NCBI RefSeq assembly: GCF_038443705.2
Contig: NZ_CP151767.2
Coordinates: 2,046,001-2,110,000 of the forward strand
DNA length: 64,000 nt
DNA from: Yoonia sp. SS1-5
GTDB lineage: Bacteria; Pseudomonadota; Alphaproteobacteria; Rhodobacterales; Rhodobacteraceae
Direction of reading: 5' to 3'
A program made the translations under genes and the position numbers. Of this stretch, positions 1-12,236 are shown one piece after another. Position 1 is the stretch's first letter; each line of letters begins with the position of its first letter. The notes under the pieces are model-generated. The model ran no database searches, was not told where the DNA came from, and saw only the letters and a list, made by a program, of their open reading frames with translations.

Positions 1-690
1 ACCGGCCACATCGGTGTGGCTGTCGGTTAGTTCGTTCAGTTTCAGTGATGGGGACATCTCCCAGGTGATGACACCGCCATCAACCACACCCTTAGACAGC
101 GCCTCGGGGAATTGAGGGACAGGCATCCCGATTGGGGTCGCCCCCAGCTGATCAAGCAACAATGTCGCCGGGCGGGACGGACCGCGCAGTTTCAGACCAG
201 CAAAATCCTCGACCGTGGCCACGCTCGCGCCGCGTTTGTGGACGATACCGGGCCCATGCATATGCGCTGCGATCACATGCACATCCGCAAAATCATCCAT
301 GAGGAATTCCTGCGTGAACTCCCATGCGGCGGCTGATGCCTCCTCGCCTGACTTGGTTGTCATGAACGGCAGCTCCATCGCCTCGGCCTCGGGGAACCGG
401 TTGGGCTGATAGCCAGGGATGACCCAGCCACCATCAATGGCACCGTCGCGGATCAGGTCATATTGGTTCGGGGCGGCCCCGCCCAATTGCATGAACGGAT
501 AGAGTTCGACCTTGATACGGCCCTGTGACTGTTCCTCGATCGCATCTGCCCAAGGCTGCATGAAATAGGTCGGGTTGGCGCTTGCAGGGGACACAAAATG
601 CTGGAACCGCAAGGTGACCTCCTGCGCGGCGGCAGATGTCGCGGTCATGGTGAAGGCGGCCGCAAAAGCGGCGTGTTTGATCAGGTGCAT
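1..690 (-). CDS. TRAP transporter solute-binding protein, DctP family (3' part cut by window edge)
   Basis: Periplasmic substrate receptor of a tripartite ATP-independent periplasmic transporter, which would hand an organic anion to DctQ/DctM membrane partners. The reading frame is open from the ATG at 690 to base 1 (230 codons), so about 100 C-terminal residues lie outside the window. The N-terminus is a signal peptide ending near AAA-QE at residue 25, followed by the family-typical start EVTLRFQHFV and the central segment LKLRGPSRPATLLLDQLGA, which corresponds to the conserved carboxylate-binding arginine region. An in-frame ATG at 699 is possible, but the AAAGG-like ribosome site fits 690 better. 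The membrane subunits would lie to the left. The substrate cannot be read from the sequence. Confidence 0.85.
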   Translation of the reverse strand, partial: MHLIKHAAFAAAFTMTATSAAAQEVTLRFQHFVSPASANPTYFMQPWADAIEEQSQGRIKVELYPFMQLGGAAPNQYDLIRDGAIDGGWVIPGYQPNRFPEAEAMELPFMTTKSGEEASAAAWEFTQEFLMDDFADVHVIAAHMHGPGIVHKRGASVATVEDFAGLKLRGPSRPATLLLDQLGATPIGMPVPQFPEALSKGVVDGGVITWEMSPSLKLNELTDSHTDVAG

Positions 691-852
691 CGCATGCATC
701 CTTTCATCTTTGACTATGTTGGGAGGGGGTGTCACCGCTAGCGACACCTGATAGGTAAGCGGCACTGCCACAAAGCGCAAGAACACATTTTACGGGGAAT
801 TCAGCCGCGCATTTCCCCGCTTTCCGCCGGGCCCAACCGCGGCAGGCCGTTT

Positions 853-1695
853 TCAACTTTCCCATGTCGGGTGATATTTCCCGCCGGGTGACAAGGTAAA
901 GATCTCGCCCCCATCCGCCGTGATACCGATGGAATGCTCAAACTGCGCAGAGAGGGACTTGTCACGGGTCACGGCTGTCCAATCATCTGCCAGCACCTTG
1001 GTATCCGGGCGGCCCAGATTGATCATCGGCTCGATGGTAAAGAACATCCCTTCCTCAAGGGTCGGGCCGGTTCCGGGGCGCCCATAATGCACCACGTTGG
1101 GGGGGGCGTGAAACACACGGCCCAGGCCATGCCCGCAGAAATCGCGCACGACCGACATCCTGTTACTTTCCGCATAGACCTGGATCGCGTGGCCGATATC
1201 ACCAAACGTGTTACCCGGCTTTGCCGCCTCGATACCCTTCATCAGGGCGTCATGGGTCACCTGAATAAGCCGCTCTGCCTTGCGTGGAAGATCGCCCGCA
1301 ACATACATGCGGCTTGTGTCGCCAAACCATCCGTCGACGATAACCGTGACGTCGATATTCAGGATATCGCCATCCTTGAGCTTTTTGTCGCCCGGAATGC
1401 CGTGACACACCACGTGATTGACCGAGATACAGCTGGCATGCTGATACCCTTTATAGCCAATCGTGGCAGAGGTCGCACCGGCATCATCGACCATTTGCGT
1501 GATCAGCCGGTCTATTTCGCCGGTCGTCTGACCGGTGAATACATGTGCCGCGATATCATCAAGAATCTGGGCCGCAACCCGACCTGCCGCATGCATGCCG
1601 GCAAAATCGCCCGGTTCATAAATCCTGATGCCGTCTTTGGTGATGCGCCCACGATTGGTTTGCACGTCGATTGTCCTTTGTCGGTTTTCTGGCAC
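853..1695 (-). CDS. map: Type I methionine aminopeptidase
   Basis: Removes the initiator methionine from nascent proteins; a cytosolic dinuclear metal enzyme. The 280-residue length is normal for type I without an N-terminal zinc finger. The five metal ligands of the pita-bread fold are recognisable: Asp in NIDVTV, Asp in GDTSRMY, His in CGHGLGRVFH, Glu in FTIEPM and Glu in QFEHSIGIT. The invariant His of the substrate pocket is in QHASCISVNH. It lies 23 bp downstream of sfsA on the same strand, so the two are probably co-transcribed. Confidence 0.95.
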   Translation of the reverse strand: MPENRQRTIDVQTNRGRITKDGIRIYEPGDFAGMHAAGRVAAQILDDIAAHVFTGQTTGEIDRLITQMVDDAGATSATIGYKGYQHASCISVNHVVCHGIPGDKKLKDGDILNIDVTVIVDGWFGDTSRMYVAGDLPRKAERLIQVTHDALMKGIEAAKPGNTFGDIGHAIQVYAESNRMSVVRDFCGHGLGRVFHAPPNVVHYGRPGTGPTLEEGMFFTIEPMINLGRPDTKVLADDWTAVTRDKSLSAQFEHSIGITADGGEIFTLSPGGKYHPTWES

Positions 1696-1718
1696 ATAGG
1701 GGAATTGGTGGCAGAGTT

Positions 1719-2420
1719 CTAGAGCCTGATGGGTATCTGGGCGTCGGGGATAATTCTTTGCGGTGAAATGGCGCAGCGCAACGCCATGGCACCAACCCCC
1801 GCCTTTTGGGCGGCTTCAAACGCTGCGGCATAGGCCGGATCAATATCGTGGGCCAGTGTCATCGCGTCGCAATCGGTGCGCTGCACCAGATATAACATGA
1901 TGGCCCGGTGACCTTCCGCCACCATCTGCGCCAGCGCATTCAGGTGCTTGGTGCCACGTGCCGTGACGCTGTCGGGAAACTCTGCCAGCCCCGATTGGCG
2001 GGACAAGGTCACGCTTTTGACCTCGACATATGTCGCCGCGCCATCGCCGGTCAGCAGGAAATCAATGCGGCTGTTCTCGCCATATTTCACCTCGGACCGG
2101 ACAAGGGTGTAGTCGGGCAGCCCCGGCACCTCATGGGCGATCAATGCGGCCTTCAGCGCCTTGTTCGGCACCGAGGTATCGACCCCCGTAAAATGACCAT
2201 TCTCATGATCCACCAGACGCCAGCCGAATTTCAGCTTCTTTTTTGGGTCGTCATTTGGTTCCAGCCAGATCTTTGTCCCCGGCGCGGCCAAGCACATCAT
2301 CGAACCCGGATTGGCGCAATGGGCGGTAACCTCGCGCCCGTCTTCCAGCCGCACATCCGCGAGAAACCGTTTGTAACGGCGGATCAGACGCGCGGGGACA
2401 AGAGGCGTGGAAAAATGCAT
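1719..2420 (-). CDS. sfsA: SfsA family protein (sugar fermentation stimulation homologue)
   Basis: A 233-residue full-length member of the SfsA family. The E. coli protein was named for stimulating maltose metabolism, and structures show an OB-like N-terminal part joined to a PD-(D/E)XK nuclease-like domain. Visible family blocks are RYKRFLADV, the AHCANPGSM motif, the nuclease-like SRIDFLL and YVEVKSVTL, and the C-terminal DIDPAYAAAF. The EVK of the second block would be part of the nuclease-like site. It precedes map on the same strand and diverges from the gene at 2465 across 44 bp. The biochemical function is not settled for the family. Confidence 0.92.
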   Translation of the reverse strand: MHFSTPLVPARLIRRYKRFLADVRLEDGREVTAHCANPGSMMCLAAPGTKIWLEPNDDPKKKLKFGWRLVDHENGHFTGVDTSVPNKALKAALIAHEVPGLPDYTLVRSEVKYGENSRIDFLLTGDGAATYVEVKSVTLSRQSGLAEFPDSVTARGTKHLNALAQMVAEGHRAIMLYLVQRTDCDAMTLAHDIDPAYAAAFEAAQKAGVGAMALRCAISPQRIIPDAQIPIRL

Positions 2421-2464
2421 GGCCCCGCTCTATAACCGCTTGAAACGCGAAGGAGAACCCAAGG

Positions 2465-3187
2465 ATGCCAAACCCCACTGCCGCGATGCTGGTCATCGGG
2501 GACGAGATTTTGTCAGGCCGCACGCGCGACGCAAATATGCACCATTTGGCGGGCGAACTGACCCAGGCCGGCATCGACCTAAAGGAGGTCCGTGTGGTCA
2601 GCGATGACGCGCCTGCGATCACGGCCGCGGTCAAGGCGCTTGCGGATACCTATGACACCGTCTTTACCAGCGGCGGGATCGGCCCGACCCATGACGATAT
2701 CACTGCAGATTGCATCGCTGCGGCCTTTGGGGCAGCGATTGATATTCGCGATGACGCGCGCGTCTTGTTGCAGGCCCATTATGATCGCAACGGGCAGGAA
2801 TTGAATGCCGCCCGGCTGCGCATGGCCCGTATTCCCGATGGCGCAACATTAATCGACAACCCGGTCAGCGTGGCCCCGGGTTTCACCTTGGGCCATGTGC
2901 ATGTCATGGCAGGGGTCCCATCTGTGTTTCGGGCCATGGTCGCCAGTGTCCTGCCGACGCTGACAGGCGGCGCGCCGCTATTGTCACGCACCTTGCGGGT
3001 GATGCGCGGCGAGGGCGATATTGCCGAACCACTTGGCACCTTCGCCACCGAATTTGCGGATCTTTCGGTTGGATCCTACCCGTTTCAAAAGGACGGTATT
3101 TATGGATCAAGCATCGTCTTGCGGGCAAATGACCCCGCCCGTCTGGACAGTGCCATGACCGCCCTGCAACAGATTTTCCCTGAATGA
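2465..3187 (+). CDS. CinA/MoaB-type molybdopterin-binding domain protein
   Basis: A 240-residue protein made of the MoCF_biosynth (MogA/MoaB) fold that also forms the N-terminal half of CinA. The hallmark TSGGIGPTHDD is present, as is the opening AAMLVIGDEILSGRTRDAN. It lacks the C-terminal NMN deamidase domain of full CinA, so it is a stand-alone short form, common in Alphaproteobacteria and usually annotated as competence/damage-inducible protein A. A real role in molybdopterin chemistry is unproven. The ribosome site GAAGGAG lies upstream of the ATG. It is the first gene of a plus-strand cluster, and its stop overlaps the next start (ATGA). Confidence 0.88.
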   Translation: MPNPTAAMLVIGDEILSGRTRDANMHHLAGELTQAGIDLKEVRVVSDDAPAITAAVKALADTYDTVFTSGGIGPTHDDITADCIAAAFGAAIDIRDDARVLLQAHYDRNGQELNAARLRMARIPDGATLIDNPVSVAPGFTLGHVHVMAGVPSVFRAMVASVLPTLTGGAPLLSRTLRVMRGEGDIAEPLGTFATEFADLSVGSYPFQKDGIYGSSIVLRANDPARLDSAMTALQQIFPE

Positions 3188-3912
3188 CGCTGCCCGACGC
3201 GCAAAAACTCTATGCCGTGATTGAAGGGACATGGCCCCCATCGGCCAAACAGGCCGTGGGCCCCTGGATCGTGCGGCTGGATGACAGCGGCAGTAGCCGG
3301 GTCAGCGCCGCTACGGCCGAGCAAACGCCACAGGCGGGCGATATTGCAGCGGCCGAAGACGCCATGCGCGAGGCTTTTCAAAGCCCGCTCTTCATGATCC
3401 GCGAAGGTGATGATGCGCTTGATGCGATGCTGGCGGCGCGCGGCTACGCCATCAAGGACCCCGTCAACATGTACGCCGCCGAGGTTAGCGCCATTGCCAC
3501 CCAAAGGCCGCCGCCCGTTACGACATTCGAAGTCTGGCCACCACTGACCGTGCAGACAGATATCTGGGCCGCGGGCGGGATCGGCCCGGGCCGGATCGCG
3601 GTCATGGATCGCGCCCGTCCGCCCAAAACCGCCCTGCTGGGCCGGCTTGATGACCGGCCGGCGGGGACGGCCTATGTTGGGATCGCGGGCGACTGCGCGA
3701 TGATCCATGCGCTGGAAGTCGCCGGCGCACATCGCCGCAAAGGCCTCGCGACATATCTGACCCGTGCCGCAGCATTCTGGGCGCAATCAAAGGGCGCGGC
3801 GTATCTGACCCTTGTCACCACGCAAGAGAACGCGGCGGCCAATACGCTCTATGCTTCCCTCGGCATGTCACTTGTGGGACAGTACCACTATCGCATCCTG
3901 CCGGAGGAATGA
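3184..3912 (+). CDS. GNAT family N-acetyltransferase
   Basis: A 242-residue protein. The C-terminal half carries the acetyl-CoA binding signature of the GNAT fold: the segment ALEVAGAHRRKGLATYLT holds the R/Q-x-x-G-x-A pyrophosphate loop, and NAAANTLYASLGM is the characteristic last helix. The N-terminal ~110 residues do not match a motif I recognise and may form a second, degenerate GNAT half. The start overlaps the preceding stop by 4 nt, so translation is probably coupled. The substrate is unknown. Confidence 0.85.
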   Translation: MTLPDAQKLYAVIEGTWPPSAKQAVGPWIVRLDDSGSSRVSAATAEQTPQAGDIAAAEDAMREAFQSPLFMIREGDDALDAMLAARGYAIKDPVNMYAAEVSAIATQRPPPVTTFEVWPPLTVQTDIWAAGGIGPGRIAVMDRARPPKTALLGRLDDRPAGTAYVGIAGDCAMIHALEVAGAHRRKGLATYLTRAAAFWAQSKGAAYLTLVTTQENAAANTLYASLGMSLVGQYHYRILPEE

Positions 3913-3913
3913 C

Positions 3914-4480
3914 TTGACCAAAGAGCCCACCGCCCTTGATTTGCCGATGGTTGATCCCCTGCCCGAGGCGACGCAAAAGTATTTTGATATTTGTCAGGAC
4001 AAGCTAGGCATGATCCCAAATGTCCTGCAGGCCTATGCCTTTGATATCGACAAGCTGAACGCATTCACCACGCTTTATAATGACGTCATGCTTGCGGAGT
4101 CCGGCCTGACCAAGCTGGAACGCGAGATGATCGCGGTTGTCGTGTCGTCAATCAACAAATGCTACTATTGCCTGACGGCCCATGGTGCGGCTGTCCGCGC
4201 ATTGTCAGGGGACCCGCAATTAGGGGAAATGCTGGTGATGAACTGGCGCGTGGCTGATCTGGACGCACGGCAGACTGCCATGCTTCATTTTGCGGAGATG
4301 ATGACACTGTCCAGTGCGAAAATCGACGAAAGTGATCGCGACGCCCTGCGGCAGGTGGGTTTCAGCGACCGGGACATCTGGGACATCGCCGCCGTCACCG
4401 GGTTTTTCAACATGAGCAACCGGGTTGCATCCGCCACGGATATGCGCCCGAACGAAGCGTATCACGCCCAAGCGCGATGA
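3914..4480 (+). CDS. Peroxidase-related enzyme, AhpD/CMD-like
   Basis: A 188-residue protein with the carboxymuconolactone decarboxylase/AhpD helical fold. The redox motif C-x2-C-x3-H is seen as KCYYCLTAH, which in AhpD relays electrons and protons for peroxide reduction. I place the start at TTG 3914 because GGAGGA lies 5 nt upstream and the preceding gene stops at 3912. A longer frame from 3812 would run inside the acetyltransferase gene. The stop overlaps the next gene's ATG (ATGA at 4477). The family name is a homology label; alkylhydroperoxidase activity is not shown. Confidence 0.87.
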   Translation: MTKEPTALDLPMVDPLPEATQKYFDICQDKLGMIPNVLQAYAFDIDKLNAFTTLYNDVMLAESGLTKLEREMIAVVVSSINKCYYCLTAHGAAVRALSGDPQLGEMLVMNWRVADLDARQTAMLHFAEMMTLSSAKIDESDRDALRQVGFSDRDIWDIAAVTGFFNMSNRVASATDMRPNEAYHAQAR

Positions 4481-5415
4481 TCAGATGCTACCTTGGTCTG
4501 ATAGCGCTGCTCGCGGGTCCGGGATCTGCGCAAACTCTTGATTTTCCAAGCAATGCAAGCCTTCAGATCACACAAGGCAACCCGCTGGACAGCTACCAGA
4601 TGCCGATTGGCATCTGGGAGAATGGCACCATGCCAACCGCCACAATCGAAGGCGAGCTGACCGTCCAGGCCTGGCGTATCAATGCCCAGTCACTGACTAC
4701 CCTGCAATTGCTCCGGCCCCTGCGCGAACAATTGCGCAATGACCGGTTTCGGGTGATTTTCGAATGCCAGACAGAGGCCTGCGGTGGTTTCGACTTTCGG
4801 TTTGGTGTCAGGACGCTGCCGCCACCGGAAATGAAGATCAATCTGGGCGATTTCAGGTTTCTGGCAGCCCGGCGCGTCGTGCAGGGGGGGACGGAATATG
4901 TCAGCCTGTTTGTCAGCCGGACCGCACAAGCAGGGTATGTGCAGGTCACGGTGGTCCGGCCACCCACGGCACCGGATGTTGACATCGCCCGGGCCAGTTC
5001 GGCGCCCCTGCGCGGCAATACTACAGCGCCTGATAGCAATTTCGAGACCAAGCTTGACCTGAACGGGCATGTCGTTCTTGACGATTTGTCCTTTGCGACC
5101 GGCTCGTCACAGTTGGGCGAGGGGCCGTTTGCATCGCTGCAGTCGCTGGCGGACTACCTGACTGCAAACCCCAATCGCACTGTGGCACTTGTCGGACATA
5201 CGGATGCGTCCGGATCGCTGGCAGGCAACATCGCCCTGTCCAAACGGCGTGCTGCGTCGGTTCTGGAACGGCTGGTGGGCCAATACGGCATCAGCCGCAG
5301 ACAGCTGGAGGCCGAAGGTATGGGATATCTCGCGCCCATCGCCAACAATCTGACCGAAGACGGACGCGAGACCAACCGCCGGGTCGAGGTCATCATCACA
5401 TCAACAGAAGAATAG
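4477..5415 (+). CDS. OmpA family protein, secreted
   Basis: A 312-residue protein with a signal peptide (about residues 1-18, ending GSAQ). The C-terminal ~110 residues form an OmpA-like peptidoglycan-binding domain: FATGSSQLGEG, the core LVGHTDASGS and LSKRRAASVLERLV, then GMGYLAPIANN and NRRVEVII. The conserved Asp and Arg that hold diaminopimelate are in HTDASG and NRRVEV. The N-terminal ~190 residues are predicted beta-rich and unassigned. It is the last gene of the cluster starting at 2465 and may tether an envelope function to the wall. Confidence 0.88.
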   Translation: MIRCYLGLIALLAGPGSAQTLDFPSNASLQITQGNPLDSYQMPIGIWENGTMPTATIEGELTVQAWRINAQSLTTLQLLRPLREQLRNDRFRVIFECQTEACGGFDFRFGVRTLPPPEMKINLGDFRFLAARRVVQGGTEYVSLFVSRTAQAGYVQVTVVRPPTAPDVDIARASSAPLRGNTTAPDSNFETKLDLNGHVVLDDLSFATGSSQLGEGPFASLQSLADYLTANPNRTVALVGHTDASGSLAGNIALSKRRAASVLERLVGQYGISRRQLEAEGMGYLAPIANNLTEDGRETNRRVEVIITSTEE

Positions 5416-5431
5416 GTTGCCCGCAAAAAAA

Positions 5432-5456
5432 GCGCGGCCAAAAAACACGGCCGCGC
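5432..5456 (-). terminator. Rho-independent terminator of the minus-strand LysR gene
   Basis: Inverted repeat GCGCGGCC / GGCCGCGC with a 9-nt loop. Read on the minus strand the stem is followed directly by seven Ts, so it is a good intrinsic terminator for the gene ending at 5496. It may also stop plus-strand transcription from 5415, though without a T run. Confidence 0.8.
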
Positions 5457-5495
5457 CAGTAGGGTGACAAGCACCTTGGGAAAATTCTGTTGGGC

Positions 5496-6401
5496 CTACC
5501 AGGTATCGGGGCCCTTCTCGGCAAATGCATGCACGAGGAAATCAATAAACGCCCGGACCTTTGGCTGTGTGAAGCGGCCCGGAGGATAGACCGCGTAAAT
5601 ACCTTGGGTTTCCTGCGGCAGATCGGGGATGGCCTCTTCGACCAGCCCGCTGCGCAAGGCGTCCGCGTAAAGGAAGCTTGGCAGATATGCGATGCCAAGC
5701 CCGCCGATACACGCATTCAGCAATGATTGCCCGTCATTGACTGTCAGCCAGCCTGCCGTGCGCACCTGACGCTTTTCGCCCGATGGCGCGGTCAGTTTCC
5801 AAACGGCAGAGTTGGCTTGGTTGGAATAGTGGAGCAGCTTGTGATCGTTCAAATCGTCGATCTTTTCAGGCCGCCCGTACTGCTCGAAGTAAGCGGGGCT
5901 TGCGATCATGCGTTTGTTGGTTTCGGTCAGCTTGCGCGCGCGCAATGTGCTGTCCTCCAGTTCGCCGATACGCACAGCCATGTCGAACCCTTCAGAGATC
6001 AATTCGACATAACGATTATTCAACACCATATTGACGGTGATATCCGGAAATTCGGTCAGAAAGTCACCCAGGACAGGCGACAGGTGGTTCACACCAAAAT
6101 CGGTTGCAACACTGATCCGCAACAGCCCCGACGGCGCCGATTGCATGGATGTGACCAGCGCATCAGCCTCGCCCGCATCATTCAGGACGCGGCGGGCCCG
6201 GTCATAATAGGCCAATCCGATTTCGGTGGGGCTGACCCGGCGGGTCGTCCGGTTCAGAAGGCGCGCGCCAAGACGGGCCTCAAGCGAGGAGACGTGTTTG
6301 GAGACGGCGGATTTGGATATCCCCATCTTCTTTGCGGCGTCTGTAAACCCGCCCTGGTCAACAACCGTGGCAAAGGCCTCCATTTCCGTAAGACGATCCA
6401 T
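5496..6401 (-). CDS. LysR family transcriptional regulator (CrgA-like)
   Basis: A 301-residue LTTR. The N-terminal winged helix-turn-helix is clear: MEAFATVVDQGGFTDAAKK, then the recognition part GISKSAVSKHVSSLEARLG and the wing LLNRTTRRVSPTE. The C-terminal type-2 periplasmic-binding-like effector domain includes GFDMAVRIGELEDSTL, as in the CrgA/DsdC subgroup. It is a single gene with its own terminator at 5432. The 196-bp gap to fadH (6402-6597) presumably holds its promoter; I see no convincing operator there. The effector is unknown. Confidence 0.9.
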   Translation of the reverse strand: MDRLTEMEAFATVVDQGGFTDAAKKMGISKSAVSKHVSSLEARLGARLLNRTTRRVSPTEIGLAYYDRARRVLNDAGEADALVTSMQSAPSGLLRISVATDFGVNHLSPVLGDFLTEFPDITVNMVLNNRYVELISEGFDMAVRIGELEDSTLRARKLTETNKRMIASPAYFEQYGRPEKIDDLNDHKLLHYSNQANSAVWKLTAPSGEKRQVRTAGWLTVNDGQSLLNACIGGLGIAYLPSFLYADALRSGLVEEAIPDLPQETQGIYAVYPPGRFTQPKVRAFIDFLVHAFAEKGPDTW

Positions 6402-6597
6402 ACTCGTTTCCTAAACCGATAAAACTTATAGGGACTTTGATGGTCTTGAAATCAGGCAGGAATGGGACCAATGCCTGACAATAACGGGGTATCTCGGTAT
6501 TTGATGCGACTTCGGAAACAGCTGATTCGCTGTTCGGCATTTGAGACAAGTTTGACGTAACGTCTTAATTCGGTGAGGATTCTTGGCCGAATGATGG

Positions 6598-9733
<3,136 letters not shown>

Positions 9734-9767
9734 TCATGGCCCGGCCATATCCGGATCGCGATGGCCA

Positions 9768-10616
9768 ATGCGCCAGCTAAAGATCTACACCTCGCTCTGG
9801 GCGATGCAGCCGCATGACCAGACGGGCATCAAACTGCCCTATGATCAGGTCTGCGCGATGGTGGCCCAGGCCGGGTTTGACGGAATGGCGATTGATCTGG
9901 GGGCATCCGATGTCGCCGTGGCCCATGCCGTGCGCCCGCATATGCAAGCGCATGACCTGACGCCTTTGATTGTGGCCTTTCCCAAGAGCATCGAAAGCCT
10001 TGAGGACACGTTGCATATGGCGGCCGATTTTGGTGCGCCTTTTGTCGATGTGATCGGCCAGGTAATGCCCATCGAGTTGGATGATATGGTCCCGGTGATC
10101 GAAACCTGGATGGCGATGTCCGACCGGATCGGCGTACCGGTCCAGTTTGAAACCCATCGGAATTGCATCACAAACGACCTTTACACCACGCTGCAACTGC
10201 TCAAGCGGATACCGGATATGCGGCTCTGTGCGGATCTTTCGCATTATGTGGTGGATCGGGAATTTTGGTTCCCACTGTCCGATCACGACCTTGGGCTGAT
10301 CAGCCGGATCTTACAGCGCGCCGACAGTTTTCAGGGCCGCGTCGCAAGTCGTCAGCAAATCCAGCTACAGCTGGATTTTCCGCAAAATCAAAAATGGGTC
10401 GATCTGTTCAAGGCATGGTGGCGCGAAGGTCTTACCGATTGGCGCAGGCGCAATGCGACCGGCGATTGCATCTTTGTCTGCGAACTGGGGCCACCTGAAT
10501 ATGCCATGACCGGCCCTGACGGGCGCGAAATGTCCGACCGCTGGGCCGAAGGGCAAGTGATCATGCAATGGGTTCGCGACATCTGGGACGACCTCGGCGG
10601 CGATGACACGGTCTGA
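9768..10616 (+). CDS. Sugar phosphate isomerase/epimerase-like TIM-barrel protein
   Basis: A 282-residue protein of the xylose isomerase-like/AP endonuclease 2 TIM-barrel superfamily. The barrel start LKIYTSLWAMQ, AGFDGMAIDLG and the putative metal ligands Glu in QFETHRN, Asp/His in LCADLSHYV and Glu in VCELGPPEY follow the family plan of Glu-Asp-His-Glu divalent metal binding. The start at ATG 9768 is chosen because the frame upstream overlaps the desaturase end. No strong ribosome site is seen. Substrate unknown; co-orientation with a desaturase is unexpected and may be incidental. Confidence 0.75.
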   Translation: MRQLKIYTSLWAMQPHDQTGIKLPYDQVCAMVAQAGFDGMAIDLGASDVAVAHAVRPHMQAHDLTPLIVAFPKSIESLEDTLHMAADFGAPFVDVIGQVMPIELDDMVPVIETWMAMSDRIGVPVQFETHRNCITNDLYTTLQLLKRIPDMRLCADLSHYVVDREFWFPLSDHDLGLISRILQRADSFQGRVASRQQIQLQLDFPQNQKWVDLFKAWWREGLTDWRRRNATGDCIFVCELGPPEYAMTGPDGREMSDRWAEGQVIMQWVRDIWDDLGGDDTV

Positions 10617-10627
10617 CCCTCTGGGGT

Positions 10628-11209
10628 CTAAGGCATCTGCCGGGCCATGGCCGCACAGGGTTCGTGGCGGAAACACGTCGTCAGGTGGTTGTTGATCAGG
10701 CCAGTCGCTTCCATGAATGCATAGACAATCGTCGGCCCGCAAAACCGGAACCCGGCCTTCTTGAGGTCCTTGGAGATTTGCAGCGAAAGCGCCGATTGCG
10801 TCGGCATCGCCGCCCGGTCAGCCAGAGTGGTGCGCAAAGGCACGCCATCAACGTAGTTCCACAGAAACTGATCAAAGCCTTGCGCCGCCTCGATGTCCTG
10901 CCAGGCACGCGCATTGCCAATTGTCGCCTCGATCTTTCCACGGTGCCGGATGATGCCCGGATCAGCCAACAGGCGGTCAACATCCTCAGACCCCCATGTC
11001 GCGATTTCATGCGGATCAAACCCGGCAAAGGCATTGCGAAAATTGTCACGCTTTTTCAAAATGGTGATCCAGGACAGGCCCGCCTGAAAACCATCCAGGA
11101 TCAGCTTTTCCCAAAGGGCGCGGCTGTCATATTCGGGCACGCCCCATTCGGTATCGTGATAGGCCACATAAGTCGGATCCACACCCGCCCAACCGCATCT
11201 TGTCACCAT
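10628..11209 (-). CDS. tag: DNA-3-methyladenine glycosylase I
   Basis: Excises 3-methyladenine from alkylated DNA. Full length at 193 residues. The N-terminal RCGWAG and YHDTEWGVP blocks are diagnostic, as are FQAGLSWITILKKRDNFR and the later DFL-like segment. The zinc snap ligands are Cys5 and His18 at the N-terminus and the H-x3-C of NHLTTC at the C-terminus. Convergent with the TIM-barrel gene (11 bp between stops) and divergent from the EAL gene. Confidence 0.95.
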   Translation of the reverse strand: MVTRCGWAGVDPTYVAYHDTEWGVPEYDSRALWEKLILDGFQAGLSWITILKKRDNFRNAFAGFDPHEIATWGSEDVDRLLADPGIIRHRGKIEATIGNARAWQDIEAAQGFDQFLWNYVDGVPLRTTLADRAAMPTQSALSLQISKDLKKAGFRFCGPTIVYAFMEATGLINNHLTTCFRHEPCAAMARQMP

Positions 11210-11277
11210 CGTTGCATCCTTAATCCAATCTTAGCACGCCGTAGGCCATATTTGACCCGGCTTGATGGAAGGTGACA

Positions 11278-12084
11278 ATGCAAAACGCTACGCTGACCCT
11301 GACGGAAATCGACGACAAGGCGCTGCAGGACCCATTGCAATACGCAATGGCCAGCCGCGATGCCGATGTCATGAACCTTGTGCGCGAGGCGTTGGACGCC
11401 GGCCGTGCACGGCTTGCATTTCATCCGATTGTCACTGCTGCGACCCCGCCGCGGATCGCCTTTTACGAAGGGTTGGTGCGTCTGATGGACGAGGCGGGGC
11501 GCATTATTCCGGCAGCCCATTTCATGCCATTGGTCGAAGAAACGGGTATGGGACGGCAGATTGACTGCATCACACTCGACCTTGCGCTGCGGTTGTTGAA
11601 ACAAACTCCGGGGCTGCGGTTATCCATCAATCTGTCCGCCCGGTCCATCGGGGACGGCGAATGGCGGCGCATTCTGGATGGCGGGCTGCGGGACAGGGAC
11701 AGTCTTGGGGATCGGCTGATTTTCGAAATCAGCGAATCCTCTGCGATGATGCTGCATGAAAACGTGATCCGGTTCATGGCGGAAATGCAGCCCAAGGGCG
11801 TGGCCTTCGCACTTGACGGGTTCGGGGCCGGGCTAACCGCATTTCGATATCTTAAGGACTTCTTCTTTGATCTTGTGAAAATCGACAAAAGTTTCATCAA
11901 GAATATTCAGAACGACCCTGACAATCAGGTCTTGGCCGAAGCCCTTGTAACGGTCGCACATCAGTTCGAGATGTTTGCCATCGCCGACGGGGTCGAGACG
12001 GAGGATGAGGCCGCATATCTGCGTCAGATCGGCGTCGATTGCCTGCAAGGCTATCTCTACGGGGTCCCGAAATTCGAACTTTGA
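11278..12084 (+). CDS. EAL domain protein, probably catalytically impaired
   Basis: A 268-residue stand-alone EAL domain (c-di-GMP phosphodiesterase fold). Conserved parts are the signature Glu in FYEGLVRL, Asn in SINLS, Glu in FEISES, Lys in VKIDKSF and Gln in LQGYLYG. Two positions differ from active enzymes: the DDFGTG loop reads DGFGAG, so the second metal-binding Asp is Gly181, and the EGVE base motif reads DGVE, with Asp237 in place of Glu. This suggests a c-di-GMP-binding or inactive adaptor rather than a hydrolase. The start ATG 11278 follows GGAAGG by 5 nt. No sensor domain is attached. Confidence 0.88.
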   Translation: MQNATLTLTEIDDKALQDPLQYAMASRDADVMNLVREALDAGRARLAFHPIVTAATPPRIAFYEGLVRLMDEAGRIIPAAHFMPLVEETGMGRQIDCITLDLALRLLKQTPGLRLSINLSARSIGDGEWRRILDGGLRDRDSLGDRLIFEISESSAMMLHENVIRFMAEMQPKGVAFALDGFGAGLTAFRYLKDFFFDLVKIDKSFIKNIQNDPDNQVLAEALVTVAHQFEMFAIADGVETEDEAAYLRQIGVDCLQGYLYGVPKFEL

Positions 12085-12236
12085 TACCGTTGCACCCGCT
12101 GCATAGGGGATTTGATTTGCCCTAGGTCACCCCAGGCAATACAAGGCGTAAGAGCGGCAGTGGGGGCTGACTCGCACCTGACAGCGTGCAAATGGCCTCG
12201 TCCTGCCAAGCGAAAAAACTCAAAGGGACCTAATTC

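Noticed and set aside
12085..12236. Operator for a PHA regulator upstream of phaA
   Set aside because: Short TGCA-type elements occur, but none forms a clear dyad that I can defend, and no phaR is in the window.
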